From Geomonas silvestris (GTDB lineage: Bacteria > Desulfobacterota > Desulfuromonadia > Geobacterales > Geobacteraceae): DNA of 64,000 nucleotides. The notes beneath the pieces were generated by a model. The model saw only the letters and a list, made by a program, of their open reading frames with translations. It was not told the DNA's origin and ran no database searches. Below, one piece after another: positions 34,557 through 44,482 of this stretch (its first letter is position 1; each line of letters begins with the position of its first letter). Position numbers and translations under genes: made by a program. The stretch is taken from contig NZ_BLXX01000011.1 of assembly GCF_014193515.1 (NCBI RefSeq), positions 1 through 64,000 on the forward strand, read 5' to 3'.

Positions 34557-35516
34557 GCGCGTCACCACGTACTCGGCCAGATCGGCCAGCGCCTCGCGGG
34601 CCGCCGACTCCGGGAAGCACTCCAGGTGTTTCCTGCACAGGGCGACATGTTCCCGGGCGGTCGCGATGGTATGCTCGATACCCCCGTAGCGCTGCACGAG
34701 GCTGAGGACCTTGGCGAAGTCCTCGTCGGAGAGGAGCTCCTTGTCGACGACGCTGGAGATGACCTCGCGTTCGTCGGCGCTGCAGTTCTGGAGGGTGTGG
34801 ATGAGCGGCAAGGTGATCTTCCCCTCTTCGAGGTCGTGACCGATGCTCTTGCCGAACTGCTCCTCGCTCGCGGTGTAGTCGAGGGTGTCGTCCATCAACT
34901 GGAAGGCGATTCCCAGTTCCATGCCGTAGGCGGCGAGGGCTGCCTGCTGCTCCTGGGCGGCACCGCCCAGGATGGCACCCACCTCGCAGGCGGCCGAAAG
35001 GAGGATCGCGGTCTTGCAGCGCACCACGTCGATGAAGCGCTCCACGGTGATGTCGAGGTCGCTGGTCACCACGAGTTGCAGCACCTCGCCCTCGGCGATG
35101 ATGGTGGTGGCATCGGCGAGAACCTTCAGGATGCGCAGGTCGCCGTCGCGCACCATGAGGGAGAATGACTTGGAGAACAGGAAGTCGCCGACCAACACCG
35201 ACGCCTCGTTGCCCCACAGGGTGTTGGCGGAGGCGAGGCCGCGGCGCAGGTTCGCGTTGTCGACGACGTCGTCGTGCAGCAGGGTTGCCGTGTGGATGAA
35301 CTCGACGACACTTGCCAGGGGAACGCTTCTGTCGCCCTGGTAGCCGCAGAGTTTGGCAGCCAGCAGCACCAGGGCCGGGCGGATTCGCTTGCCGCCGCTG
35401 GAAAGCACGTACTCGCCGACTTTGCGGATCAGGGGAACATCCGACTGCAGGTCCTTCTTGAACTGCAGTTCTACGTTTTTCAGGTCTTCCCCAATAAGGG
35501 CAAGTGCTGCATCCAT
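34548..35516 (-). CDS. ispB: Polyprenyl (octaprenyl-type) diphosphate synthase
   Basis: 322 residues. It extends farnesyl diphosphate with isopentenyl units to make the quinone side chain. The first Asp-rich motif is DDVVD (D82, D83, D86) and the second is LMDDTLD; GGKRIRP is the usual early motif. The ATG at 35516 (MDAALALIGED) is the family start, with GAGG upstream. The frame is open to 35603 but has no ribosome site there. The chain length (menaquinone in this group) cannot be read directly. Confidence 0.92.
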   Translation of the reverse strand: MDAALALIGEDLKNVELQFKKDLQSDVPLIRKVGEYVLSSGGKRIRPALVLLAAKLCGYQGDRSVPLASVVEFIHTATLLHDDVVDNANLRRGLASANTLWGNEASVLVGDFLFSKSFSLMVRDGDLRILKVLADATTIIAEGEVLQLVVTSDLDITVERFIDVVRCKTAILLSAACEVGAILGGAAQEQQAALAAYGMELGIAFQLMDDTLDYTASEEQFGKSIGHDLEEGKITLPLIHTLQNCSADEREVISSVVDKELLSDEDFAKVLSLVQRYGGIEHTIATAREHVALCRKHLECFPESAAREALADLAEYVVTRVK

Positions 35517-35626
35517 AACAGGCCTCGGTTCTTTAGAAAGGCCCTCCACTAGCCGTTGCAAAACCCCGGAACAAAAGGGTTTGCGGCAAGACACGGAGGC
35601 CATATATCATTCGGGGTCGACGGGGC

Positions 35627-35655
35627 ACTGTAGCAAATCCCGCCCTATTATTCAA
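35627..35655 (-). promoter_or_regulatory. Candidate promoter of the polyprenyl synthase gene
   Basis: Minus strand: TTGAAT (35655-35650), 17-nt spacer, TACAGT (35632-35627), about 110 nt upstream of the ATG. The rest of 35517-35847 holds no gene that I can support. Confidence 0.45.
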
Positions 35656-35847
35656 GGCATTTCGACAAGGTAGAGGCTGTCGGACCCGCAGCTGGCGCCC
35701 CTTCGGGGCTGTGGGAAAGGAGGGTGCAATTGCGGCAGGTGTCGCGCCGAACTTTTTGCGCAGATCGTTTAACTGGACCAGGAGGAGTGCGGAGGGGACG
35801 CGAAGGAAGCGGCGACTGCGGGGAATGCGGAAAACGGGTTGCGGCCA

Positions 35848-35941
35848 AGGTTAAGGTTGAGGAGACCGGAGCTGCCACCTGGACCCGACAGGAGATCCAC
35901 CGTGTCTCGACCTCAACCTTAACCTTAGCCGTAACCTGCCT
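35848..35941. repeat. Word-repeat element, GGTTAAGGTTGAGG family
   Basis: The left arm AGGTTAAGGTTGAGGAGAC (35848-35866) faces GTCTCGACCTCAACCTTAACC (about 35904-35925, plus further words). On the minus strand the right arm begins AGGCAGG at 35941, directly after the TAG stop of the neighbouring gene, and continues TTACGGCTAAGGTTAAGG. Confidence 0.8.
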
Positions 35942-36415
35942 CTACGCCGCCTTCTGCTCCTGCTGCAGCAGCCCGCAGCGCTTGAGTTCTTTTTCCAGCT
36001 TCACCCTGGTGATTCCCAGCGCGCGGCAGATGCTCTCGCTGTCGCAGCTGTAGCGATCCATCGCCATCAAGAGCAGCGCCTTTCTCAGGGAAACGGAAAG
36101 CTTGTCCATGACATGCTCCGTCGCGGTGGCGCTGATCAGGGTAAAAAGAGGTTGCAGATTGTTCTCGAAGAGCTTGGCGCTCTCCTCCACGTGCGGATTG
36201 CTTTCCACTTTCATAGCGTTCACCCTCACCATATTCGCGGCAATATCAGCCATATTCTCCTTGACGAAGCTCAAGGTGTCCCAATCGTTTTCCACGGTCA
36301 GCACGGCGCTAGCACCGCAATCGGCAGGGAGGCTTTTCTTGGTCAGCACCACCTCGAGCGCCCGAAACTCGTAGGCACCAGCCCGGTGAATCGTCTCTTT
36401 GCATCTGTGTCCCAT
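35942..36415 (-). CDS. Uncharacterised protein with C-terminal helix-turn-helix
   Basis: 157 residues. The last ~35 residues (SESICRALGITRVKLEKELK) look like a Fis-type helix-turn-helix. The preceding ~120 residues are mostly helical and not recognised. The N-terminus has HRCKETIHRAGAYEFRALEV. AGGAGG lies ahead of the ATG at 36415; the frame is open to 36517 without support. It could be a small regulator. Its stop codon touches a word-repeat arm. Confidence 0.65.
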   Translation of the reverse strand: MGHRCKETIHRAGAYEFRALEVVLTKKSLPADCGASAVLTVENDWDTLSFVKENMADIAANMVRVNAMKVESNPHVEESAKLFENNLQPLFTLISATATEHVMDKLSVSLRKALLLMAMDRYSCDSESICRALGITRVKLEKELKRCGLLQQEQKAA

Positions 36416-36782
36416 GATCGCCTCCTCTTCTGGTTCTGGTAGATTGCTGCCGGTCGAGGGCTCACCGCAAAGATCGGTGTGAAGCCGCGCGGAGATGCTG
36501 CCTGTGGAGTCGCGCACCGTGTCGCATGCCGCAGTCTCCCCTGTTACAACAGCCGTACCATCCGGCGCCGGCTTTCATTATTTTTGCAACCTGCTGGATT
36601 TTCGCTCTTTTTCTCCCCCACAGGTTGATCCTTCCGAATCCCCACCCGGCTCGCAACTTGTTCACAAGGTGCACAGAGGTGGCAGAAAGTTGAAATATCA
36701 GCTGTTTTTCGGCCACTTGCAAAGATGGAGCACCTCATGAACTTAAGCAGCCTTTGAACAGCGCATCAGGGCGTCCGAACAC
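36416..36782. other. Intergenic region upstream of pgi
   Basis: Divergent spacer between the helix-turn-helix gene and the pgi promoter. No gene, terminator or repeat family was recognised here. Confidence 0.35.
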
Positions 36783-36810
36783 TTGAACAAAATCTAATCT
36801 GTGTTATCAT
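36783..36810 (+). promoter_or_regulatory. Promoter of pgi
   Basis: TTGAAC (36783-36788), 16-nt spacer, TATCAT (36805-36810). The predicted transcript start is near 36817, which leaves a ~165-nt leader. Confidence 0.55.
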
Positions 36811-36816
36811 GCCCCG

Positions 36817-36925
36817 ACGCACATGAGGGACGCGGCATCACCTTCCAGAGGGCCGAAGGCCTGCAAAGCCTGGGATCGCCTTCGCCGAATCGGCGCCGAA
36901 GGGAAGGGAGTTGCACCCAAACTAC
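36817..36925 (+). promoter_or_regulatory. Structured 5' leader of pgi
   Basis: Three nested stems can form: ACCTTCC (about 36840) with GGAAGGG (about 36902), enclosing GGCC-GAA-GGCC (36851-36861) and CCTTCG...CGAAGG with an inner CCG-AAT-CGG. The linker reads TGCAAAGCC, similar to the most conserved GEMM (c-di-GMP-I) string, and GGC (36834) could pair with that GCC. Other GEMM features are missing, so I only call a structured leader. A two-codon frame (ATGAAATAG) follows. Confidence 0.35.
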
Positions 36926-36981
36926 TAATGAAATAGCTTGATCCCGATACGAGTTACCCAACGTGCGGTACGGAGGAGACC

Positions 36982-38583
36982 ATGGAAAAGTTGCAGCTTT
37001 GGGAGCGCTTCAAGGACCGGCTCTATGCAGACGCGGAAACCGGCCTGGTGCTGGATACCAGCCGGATGGACTTCCCGGCGAAGTTCTCTGCAGAGCTTGA
37101 GCCCCGGCTGCAGCAGGCCTACGCGCAGATGGCCGAACTGGAGGGTGGCGCGATCGCGAACCCCGACGAGAACCGGATGGTAGGGCACTACTGGCTGCGC
37201 GCTCCCGAACTGGCACCCACTCCGGAGCTTTCCGAGGTGATCACCGGCACACTCACCTCGGTTAAGGCGTTTGCGCATTCGGTGCACAACGGGAACATCA
37301 AGGCCCCGGACGGGGGGCGTTTTACCCGCCTTCTGGTGGTCGGCATCGGCGGATCGGCCCTGGGGCCGCAGTTCGTGGCGGACAGCCTTGGTAACGCCGG
37401 GGACCGCATGCGTCCCTACTTCTTCGACAACACCGATCCTGACGGGATGGATAGGGTCATCGCCGAGATCGGCACCGCCCTCCCGCAGACCCTGGTGGTG
37501 GTGATCTCGAAAAGCGGCGGCACCAAAGAAACCCGCAACGGGATGCTCGAGGCCCAGGCGGCCTTCCAGAGGGCGGGGCTCAACTTCGCCGCCCACGCCG
37601 TCGCCGTCACCGGAGTCGACAGCGAATTGGACCGCGCCGCATCCCAGCAGAGGTGGCTGGCCCGCTTCCCGATGTGGGATTGGGTCGGCGGGCGCACCTC
37701 GGTAACCTCAGCCGTGGGGCTTTTGCCCGCCGCGCTGCAGGGGATCGACGTGGACCGGATGCTGGAAGGTGCCCGGCGCTGCGATGCCAGCACCCGCCGC
37801 ACCGCTACCAAGGAAAACCCCGCCGCCCTTTTGGCGCTCTCCTGGTTCCACGCGACCGCGGGGAAAGGGGCCAAGGACATGGTGATCCTCCCCTACAAGG
37901 ATCGCCTGCTCCTCTTCTCGCGTTACCTGCAGCAGCTCATCATGGAGTCCCTGGGAAAAGAGAAGGACCTGGACGGGCAGGTGGTACTGCAAGGGATTGC
38001 CGTGTACGGCAACAAGGGGTCGACCGACCAGCACGCTTACGTCCAGCAACTGCGCGAAGGGGTTCCCAACTTCTTCGCCACCTTCATCGAAGTCCTCAAA
38101 GACCGCCCCGGCACGTCCGGCGAGGTCGAGCCCGGGGCCACCTCCGGCGACTACCTCTCCGGCTTTTTCCAGGGGACCCGGACCGCGCTCTACGAAAGCG
38201 GGCGCGAGTCGATCACCATCACCGTGCCCGAGGTGACCCCCTTCACCGTAGGTGTGCTGATCGCCCTTTACGAGCGGGCCGTCGGGCTCTACGCCTCACT
38301 CATCAACGTGAACGCCTACCACCAGCCCGGTGTCGAAGCCGGCAAGAAAGCTGCCGGCACCGTACTCAAGCTGCAGGGCGAGATCCTGGAATTGATGCGG
38401 AGCCAGCAAAGCCGCGCCTTCACCTGCGAGGAGTGCGCGCTCGCCCTGGCGCGCCCCGAGGAAGTGGAGACGGTCTTCCTCATCCTGCGGCACCTGGCTG
38501 CCAATCCCGACCACGGTGTGCATATGGTGAGCGCCGACAAGCCGTGGGAGAGCCGGTTCCAGTTGAGAGCGGTTGCTCGGTAA
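36982..38583 (+). CDS. pgi: Glucose-6-phosphate isomerase
   Basis: 533 residues. It interconverts glucose-6-phosphate and fructose-6-phosphate. SIS-type motifs are visible: [24 protein letters not shown] and, near the end, [15 protein letters not shown] with the catalytic His/Lys region. The ATG at 36982 follows GGAGGAG. It links central metabolism with the glycogen genes at the left of the window. Gene order around it (a stand-alone unit with its own promoter, leader and a terminator at 38691) suggests independent control. Confidence 0.95.
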   Translation: MEKLQLWERFKDRLYADAETGLVLDTSRMDFPAKFSAELEPRLQQAYAQMAELEGGAIANPDENRMVGHYWLRAPELAPTPELSEVITGTLTSVKAFAHSVHNGNIKAPDGGRFTRLLVVGIGGSALGPQFVADSLGNAGDRMRPYFFDNTDPDGMDRVIAEIGTALPQTLVVVISKSGGTKETRNGMLEAQAAFQRAGLNFAAHAVAVTGVDSELDRAASQQRWLARFPMWDWVGGRTSVTSAVGLLPAALQGIDVDRMLEGARRCDASTRRTATKENPAALLALSWFHATAGKGAKDMVILPYKDRLLLFSRYLQQLIMESLGKEKDLDGQVVLQGIAVYGNKGSTDQHAYVQQLREGVPNFFATFIEVLKDRPGTSGEVEPGATSGDYLSGFFQGTRTALYESGRESITITVPEVTPFTVGVLIALYERAVGLYASLINVNAYHQPGVEAGKKAAGTVLKLQGEILELMRSQQSRAFTCEECALALARPEEVETVFLILRHLAANPDHGVHMVSADKPWESRFQLRAVAR

Positions 38584-38690
38584 CGCCGTTTTTTGTTGCC
38601 AAGCCGCCCGGCTTCCGGTATTGGAAAGGTGGGTTGAGGTTTCAGCTGTTTAGGCGCACCGCCCGCGCGGTTTGCGCAGTTCGATAGAAG

Positions 38691-38724
38691 GGACCGGCAC
38701 CTGAGGCGCCGGTCCTTTTGTTTT
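38691..38724 (+). terminator. Rho-independent terminator after pgi
   Basis: GGACCGGC (38691-38698) pairs with GCCGGTCC (38708-38715), followed by TTTTGTTTT. It lies about 107 nt beyond the pgi stop. Confidence 0.85.
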
Positions 38725-38773
38725 GGGAAATTTGCCTGACCGGAATGACAACTCCACCGACACGAGGAATTCA

Positions 38774-39781
<1,008 letters not shown>

Positions 39782-39831
39782 CGCACCTAACCGGGTCGGC
39801 TGTCATAGCCCCAGGACCTTACGATGGTGTC

Positions 39832-39859
39832 GCAGGGGCGAATAATTATCCGCTCCTAC
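39832..39859. repeat. Palindromic intergenic repeat (GGGGCGAATAATTAT type)
   Basis: An imperfect palindrome centred on AATAATTAT, with GGGGCG on the left and CGCTCC on the right. This form resembles a dispersed intergenic palindrome; copy number needs a genome search. It lies 28 nt before the csaA start. Confidence 0.5.
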
Positions 39860-39886
39860 AATTGATTTTGTGGCAAAGGAGGGAAA

Positions 39887-40222
39887 ATGGCAGAAATAAC
39901 CTGGGATGATTTTGAACGGGTGGAGCTTCGGGTGGGGACGATTCTGGAGGTGGAGGAGTTTCCGGAGGCGCGCAACCCGGCGTACAAACTGCGGGTAGAT
40001 TTTGGCGAGGCAGGTATCAGAAAATCGAGCGCCCAGATCACCAAGCTGTACACCCGCGAGGAGTTGGTCGGCAAGCAGGTGATCGGCGTCGTCAACTTCC
40101 CGCGCAAGCAGATCGGCCGTTTCTTCTCCGAAGTGCTCATCACCGGTTTCCCCGACGAAAACGGTGCCATCGTCCTTGCCGTCCCGGAGCGTGAGGTCCC
40201 AAACGGCGCCCGATTAGCGTAA
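39887..40222 (+). CDS. csaA: CsaA-type tRNA-binding-domain protein
   Basis: 111 residues making up a single OB-fold tRNA-binding domain like the C-terminus of bacterial MetRS. CsaA proteins form dimers and have chaperone-like and tRNA-binding activity linked to protein export. [22 protein letters not shown] and the late [15 protein letters not shown] are typical. AAAGGAGG precedes the ATG. The TAA stop is immediately followed by an AGGCAG word-repeat arm. Confidence 0.9.
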   Translation: MAEITWDDFERVELRVGTILEVEEFPEARNPAYKLRVDFGEAGIRKSSAQITKLYTREELVGKQVIGVVNFPRKQIGRFFSEVLITGFPDENGAIVLAVPEREVPNGARLA

Positions 40223-40348
40223 AGGCAGCGGCTAGGGGCTTCCACCTCTCCGTTGAATCAACAGAAAAGGGCAGGCGCCATACTCGGCGACCTGCCCTTT
40301 TTCATTTTCTCTTGCTGTTTCCCTAGTGCCTGGTCCCTAGTCCCCGCT
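40223..40348. repeat. Word-repeat element between convergent csaA and rsmI
   Basis: AGGCAGCGGCTAGGGGCT starts at 40223, directly after the csaA stop. The right arm (40319-40348) has CCCTAGTGCCTGG and TCCCTAGTCCCC. On the minus strand that arm contains the rsmI stop codon (GGGGACTAGGGAC). The element encloses the bidirectional terminator. Confidence 0.75.
40265..40303. terminator. Bidirectional terminator for csaA and rsmI
   Basis: AAAAGGGCAGG (40265-40275) pairs with CCTGCCCTTTT (40291-40301), with an inner CGCC/GGCG stem and A- and T-runs on both sides. Confidence 0.85.
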
Positions 40349-41176
40349 TTTCATCTTAAGCGCTTCCGCATACACCGTGCTCTTCGGCAGCCCCGTTTCC
40401 TGGGTCACCTTCTTAACCGCATCCTTCAGGGAGTACTCGCCCGACGCCAGATACTTGGCCAGCAGCTCTTCCATCCGCGGCGTGTCCGGCAGGGCCTCCT
40501 CGGTGCTCGGCGCGACCAGGATAGCTACCTCCCCTTTCAGCTCCCTCCGCTCGGCCTCAGCAATGACTTCGGAGATCGTCCCGCGCAGGAACTCCTCGAA
40601 GAGCTTGGTGAGCTCGCGCGCGAGGACGATCTCGCGGTCACCCAAGACCTCCAGCATGTCCTTAAGCGTAGTGAGCAGCCGCTTGGGCGCCTCGTAGAAG
40701 ATGATGAGTCCCGGCAGGTTGACCAGCGACTCCAGCTTCTCGCGCCGCCGTCCCGCACGGTTGGAAAGGAACCCGGCAAAGGTGAAGAGATCCGACGGCA
40801 ACCCGGAAGCCGAGAGCGCGGTGATGGCCGCGCAGGCGCCGGGTATCGGCACCACGGTGACCCCGGCAGCTGCGGCGTCGCGGATCAGCTGGTATCCCGG
40901 ATCCGAAACGCAGGGAGTCCCGGCGTCGGTGACCAGAGCCACGTTCAGACCGTTCAGGAGCCTATCCAGCACGTAACTCCCCTTCACTTCCTTGTTGTGA
41001 TCGAAGTACGAGGTGAGCGGCCGGGAGATGCCGAAGTGGGTCAAAAGCTTGCGCGTGTGGCGGGTATCCTCCGCGGCGATCAGGTCCGCCTCTTTGAGGA
41101 TGCGCAGCGCGCGCAGCGTGATGTCTTCTAGATTGCCGATCGGTGTGGCTACGATGTAAAGAGTGCCTGAAGGCAT
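40337..41176 (-). CDS. rsmI: 16S rRNA (cytidine-1402-2'-O)-methyltransferase
   Basis: 279 residues, tetrapyrrole-methylase fold. It adds the 2'-O-methyl group to C1402 in the ribosomal decoding centre. LYIVATPIGNLEDIT at the N-terminus, AEDTRHTRKLL and TDAGTPCVSDPG are diagnostic. The C-terminal ~50 residues form the small helical domain. The last codon and stop lie inside a GGGACTA-type word-repeat arm. Confidence 0.95.
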   Translation of the reverse strand: MPSGTLYIVATPIGNLEDITLRALRILKEADLIAAEDTRHTRKLLTHFGISRPLTSYFDHNKEVKGSYVLDRLLNGLNVALVTDAGTPCVSDPGYQLIRDAAAAGVTVVPIPGACAAITALSASGLPSDLFTFAGFLSNRAGRRREKLESLVNLPGLIIFYEAPKRLLTTLKDMLEVLGDREIVLARELTKLFEEFLRGTISEVIAEAERRELKGEVAILVAPSTEEALPDTPRMEELLAKYLASGEYSLKDAVKKVTQETGLPKSTVYAEALKMKSGD

Positions 41177-41182
41177 AGAACC

Positions 41183-41354
41183 CGTTCTACGTTCTATGTT
41201 CTAGGTTCTATGTTCACAAACCAAAAACCTGGTGCAGGCAAGGTAGAGCACGGAACGCTGGAACATGACCGGATGTTTTTGATTTTCCCCCTACGCTCAA
41301 CCACTGCCCACGCCTGCAAACTAACGTAGAACCTAGAACGTAGAACTTAGAACC
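41183..41354. repeat. Word-repeat element, TTCTACG/TTCTATG heptad family
   Basis: The left arm (41183-41215) is CGTTCTACGTTCTATGTTC plus TAGGTTCTATGTTC. The right arm (41323-41354) carries the complement (AACGTAGAACCTAGAACG and so on). It lies between the nadE 3' end and the rsmI 5' end. It is the second copy of the family at 9081. About 107 nt of non-coding sequence separate the arms. Confidence 0.85.
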
Positions 41355-41365
41355 TGTTTCTGGGG

Positions 41366-42187
41366 TTACTTTCCCCAATCCCGCGCGTAGCGGAAATCGC
41401 GGTCGATGGTGCGGTTGGAAACCTTGGCGATCACCGGCAGGCGGCGCTTGAAGTGCGAACCCTGGACCTTGCGCTGCACGTTATCGATGAAGTCGGCGGC
41501 AAAGCCCGCATCGATCAGCTCCTCGCGATTCATGCGCTGGTCCACCATGCGGTAGAGGAGCTCATCGGCGTCGCGGTAGCTGAAGCCGAGTTCCTGCTCG
41601 TCGGTCTGCCCGGCCCACAGGTCGGCAGACGGCTTCTTCTCGATCACCTCGTGCGGCACCCCCATGGCTTCGGAGAGTGCCCACACCTGTGACTTGTAGA
41701 TGTCGCCGATCGGGTTCAAGGCGCTCGCCATGTCGCCGTGCAGCGTACCGTACCCCAGGAGGAGTTCGGTCTTGTTGCTGGTCCCCAGCACCAGGCCGCC
41801 CACCGCGGCAGAGTGATCGTACAGGATGGTCATGCGCTCGCGGGCCATCTTGTTGCCGCGCCGCATGTTGTCGGCATCCGGCACCAGCCCGAAGTAGGCG
41901 TCCACCATCGGGGTGATCTCGATCACCTTGTAGTTGATCCCCAGCGCGTCGGCCACCAGTTTCGCGTGCGCCTCGCTCTCCGGGTTACTGGTCTTGTAGG
42001 GCATCGTGTAGGCGTAGACGTTCTCCGGCCCGAGCGCCTCCGCGGCGATGAAGGCCACCAGCGCCGAATCGATCCCTCCGGAGAGCCCGAGCACCCCCTT
42101 TTTCACCCCAACCTTGTACACCTCGTCGCGCACGAAGCCGACCAGCATCTTGCGCAACAGCGTGGTATTAACCGATAACGCGCCCAT
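41366..42187 (-). CDS. nadE: NAD+ synthase, stand-alone synthetase domain
   Basis: 273 residues. It amidates deamido-NAD to NAD+ using ATP. The PP-loop SGGIDS (36-41) and the [12 protein letters not shown] motif are present. The glutaminase/nitrilase domain, fused in many bacterial glutamine-dependent enzymes, is missing here but is encoded by the gene immediately upstream with 2 bp between stop and start. The ATG at 42187 follows GAGGGGG. The longer frame to 42592 is a shadow. Confidence 0.92.
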   Translation of the reverse strand: MGALSVNTTLLRKMLVGFVRDEVYKVGVKKGVLGLSGGIDSALVAFIAAEALGPENVYAYTMPYKTSNPESEAHAKLVADALGINYKVIEITPMVDAYFGLVPDADNMRRGNKMARERMTILYDHSAAVGGLVLGTSNKTELLLGYGTLHGDMASALNPIGDIYKSQVWALSEAMGVPHEVIEKKPSADLWAGQTDEQELGFSYRDADELLYRMVDQRMNREELIDAGFAADFIDNVQRKVQGSHFKRRLPVIAKVSNRTIDRDFRYARDWGK

Positions 42188-42189
42188 CG

Positions 42190-43038
42190 CTACCCCCTCT
42201 CCCGCTCGATGCGCCGCAGCTCCTTCACGGTCAGCATCATGTTCTCGTCCCGCATCATGGGAGAGAAGATCCGCTCGCGCCTGAGCGCTCCCTCGTCGAC
42301 CTTGGCCAGCACGAAGTCCTCCTCGAGGATCGCACCGCGCACAGCGACCTCGCCCGACGGGGTGATCACCTCGGAGCCGCCCCAGAAGTTGATGCCGTCC
42401 TCGTACCCCACGCGGTTGCAGTAGAAGACCCGGCAGTTCAGGAACATCGCCGTCGTCGAGGTGAGCCGCTGCCAGGCGCCGGCGGAGCCGAGCCCTTCCG
42501 CGTCGCTGAGGCCGCGCCCCGGGCTGGAGGAGAGGCAGATGATCGAGGTGGCGCCGTCCATGGCGAGGATGTACGGCGCCGAAAGGTGCCACATGTCCTC
42601 GCAGATCAGGATGCCGATGCGGCCGAAGCGGCTGTCGAAGGCGCGGAAGTGCTCGCCGCGCGCAAGGTAGCGCTGCTCGTCGAACAGGCCGTAGGTCGGG
42701 AGGTACACCTTGCGGTGCACGTGGCGGATCTCGCCGTCCTCCAGGTAGAGCGCGGTGTTGAAAAAGCGGTAGTCAGGGGTGACCTCGACCAGGCCGATAG
42801 CGATCGAGATGCGCCGCGAGAGGAGCTTCAGCCTTTCGATCTCAGGTGCATCGAGAGTGAGCGCGACGTCCGGGACCAGGTCCTTCAGAAAGTAACCCGT
42901 CAGGGCGAGTTCCGGGAACACGATGAGCTGGGCGCCCTGCGCGATTCCCTTCTCTATGGCGGCCTCGGCGATGGCCAGGTTGTCAGCCAGGCAGCCGAGC
43001 TTCGGCTTTATCTGGGCCAGGGCAACAGTAAAATCCAT
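42190..43038 (-). CDS. Nitrilase-family amidohydrolase, probable glutaminase partner of NadE
   Basis: 282 residues. The catalytic Glu-Lys-Cys triad is E43 (FPELALTGY), K110 ([10 protein letters not shown]) and C146 (GILICEDMW). [12 protein letters not shown] resembles the glutaminase domain of glutamine-dependent NAD synthetases, so the protein probably supplies ammonia to the adjacent NadE. Nitrilases are broad, so another amide substrate is possible. The start is ATG at 43038; the stop is 2 bp from the nadE ATG. Confidence 0.85.
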   Translation of the reverse strand: MDFTVALAQIKPKLGCLADNLAIAEAAIEKGIAQGAQLIVFPELALTGYFLKDLVPDVALTLDAPEIERLKLLSRRISIAIGLVEVTPDYRFFNTALYLEDGEIRHVHRKVYLPTYGLFDEQRYLARGEHFRAFDSRFGRIGILICEDMWHLSAPYILAMDGATSIICLSSSPGRGLSDAEGLGSAGAWQRLTSTTAMFLNCRVFYCNRVGYEDGINFWGGSEVITPSGEVAVRGAILEEDFVLAKVDEGALRRERIFSPMMRDENMMLTVKELRRIERERG

Positions 43039-43117
43039 GAGCGTCTCCGGGATTTTTTTCTAATAACTAGCATAGCCTATGAGCCCCGGGCAAACCTTTT
43101 CCTAAAAAAACCGGTTT

Positions 43118-43335
43118 TAGCCACGGAGCCACCAAGTGCACGGAGAAAAACCGGGCATGCGTACTTCGACATACTGCTCTGCGGCTACTGCTGGTAAACC
43201 CTCTCAAACTGTTCGCCCCTTCCCGTTGACGTGAGAGGCCGGACAAGAAGAATGGAGCCGTATCTCTTCAGACAGATCGACTGGTCGCGCGCACCAGGCA
43301 AGCGCCTTTTTCCGTGTCCTTGGTGGCTCCGTGGC
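43118..43335. repeat. Word-repeat element, CCACGGAG family
   Basis: AGCCACGGAGCCACCAAG near 43119 pairs over 18 bp with CTTGGTGGCTCCGTGGCT near 43318. Both arms continue with CACGGAGAAAAA-like sequence. The ~160 nt between hold no supported gene. It lies between the nitrilase 5' end and the DUF4149 gene 3' end. Confidence 0.8.
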
Positions 43336-43347
43336 TATCTTCAGCTT

Positions 43348-43788
43348 TTAGAAAAGCACCACCAGGACGACGCCGCCTGCGATAACCACCAGGTTGCAGA
43401 CCGCCGATACCCCGTGCAGCTTCGCGAATTCCCGGCGCAGCGGGTGATCTTTCGGCGTCGTTTCGAAGGAGACGATCTCCTTCTTGAGAGCGGCCGCCTT
43501 CGGCTCGATGTAGAAGGACTGGAACGAGCAAAGAGCCAGCATGACTGCGAGGATGATCCCCGCGACAAGGGTTCCCTTGCCCGAGAGGATCACGCGGCAG
43601 ATAAGCGCGACGACGCCGCAGGCGAGGCCCCAGCGGAAGTAGCCGGGGAAGAGCAGCCCCACGATGCGTCCCGCGCTGTCGCGGCTTTCCGACCGGAACA
43701 GGATCGGGGTCAGCATAAAGGTAAAGAGCGCAGCACCGCCCAGCCAGAGCGATACCGCCAGACGGTAAATGATGGTTACAACCTGCAT
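43348..43788 (-). CDS. DUF4149-type small membrane protein
   Basis: 146 residues with about four membrane helices (start YRLAVSLWLGGAALFTFML; last helix VVIAGGVVLVVLF). The SLWLGG...FTF...P signature and size fit DUF4149 proteins of unknown function. Word-repeat elements of one family lie on both sides. No operon partner is obvious; the next genes on the strand are yraN upstream and the nitrilase downstream. Confidence 0.78.
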   Translation of the reverse strand: MQVVTIIYRLAVSLWLGGAALFTFMLTPILFRSESRDSAGRIVGLLFPGYFRWGLACGVVALICRVILSGKGTLVAGIILAVMLALCSFQSFYIEPKAAALKKEIVSFETTPKDHPLRREFAKLHGVSAVCNLVVIAGGVVLVVLF

Positions 43789-43838
43789 GAAAGAACCTCC
43801 TTAGAAAAGAGTAGTCAGGGACTGCAACATGATAGATC

Positions 43839-44005
43839 AGCCGCGGAGGCACGGAGCGCACCGAGAAAAATCTCTACGGCTAAAGCTTCTAGGTATAACC
43901 CTCAAGCTTTTGCCTTTCTCCGGTTTTCCTCCGGCATTCTCCGTGACTACAAGATGTGAGGCCCGGCCGTTCAGCCTTTCTCCGTGCCCTCCGTGGCTCC
44001 GTGGC
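43839..44005. repeat. Word-repeat element, GCGGAGGCACGGAG family
   Basis: AGCCGCGGAGGCACGGAGCG (about 43839) with a CACCGAGAAAAA tail faces CTTTCTCCGTGCCCTCC and GTGGCTCCGTGGC (43976-44005). It is the second copy of the family at 43118 and lies between the yraN 3' end and the DUF4149 gene 5' end. Confidence 0.8.
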
Positions 44006-44015
44006 AAAACCGGTG

Positions 44016-44393
44016 TTAATAGGCCAATTCGAAGGCATCACGGATATGCTCGATCACCGGCACCTCCCCTTTGCGCGCCACGATCGCCACCACATCGAAC
44101 CTGGCCTCGGCATCGTAGAGTTTCTTCTTCGAAAGCCACACCAAGGCCGCCTTGGAAATCTGGCGCTGCTTGAACGGAGTCACTGCAAGCTGAGGCGGCC
44201 CATAGTTCACATTGTTGCGGCACTTCACCTCGACAAAGACAATGGTTCTACCTTCACGCGCGATGATATCCAGTTCGCCGCAGACACAGCGAAAGTTCCG
44301 CTCGACAATGGTGAAGCCTTGCCCTTGGAGATAGGTGGCGGCCATAGACTCACCTCGCTCTCCGAAAGAGCTGTTGCCGCGCTTTTCTTGCAT
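44016..44393 (-). CDS. yraN: YraN family protein (UPF0102, nuclease-like)
   Basis: 125 residues. The fold is of the Holliday-junction-resolvase/restriction-endonuclease type; ERNFRCVCGELDIIARE and FVEVKCRN hold the expected acidic and Lys metal-site residues. The biological role is not settled. The ATG at 44393 follows GGGGTGCT; an open frame to 44447 lacks support. It follows rnhB in the usual rplS-rnhB-yraN order. Confidence 0.9.
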   Translation of the reverse strand: MQEKRGNSSFGERGESMAATYLQGQGFTIVERNFRCVCGELDIIAREGRTIVFVEVKCRNNVNYGPPQLAVTPFKQRQISKAALVWLSKKKLYDAEARFDVVAIVARKGEVPVIEHIRDAFELAY

Positions 44394-44482
44394 AGCACCC
44401 CGCACCGGATGACTCTGAACGATTAACCCCAGACAGTGTAGCAGCAAGTTGACAGGTTGTAGATGTATTTGTGGCGGAAAGA

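Noticed and set aside
36834-36925. c-di-GMP (GEMM) riboswitch
   Set aside because: GCAAAGCC and a possible GGC partner are present, but the GNRA hairpin followed by GGGACG and the tetraloop-receptor elements are missing. Kept only as a structured leader.
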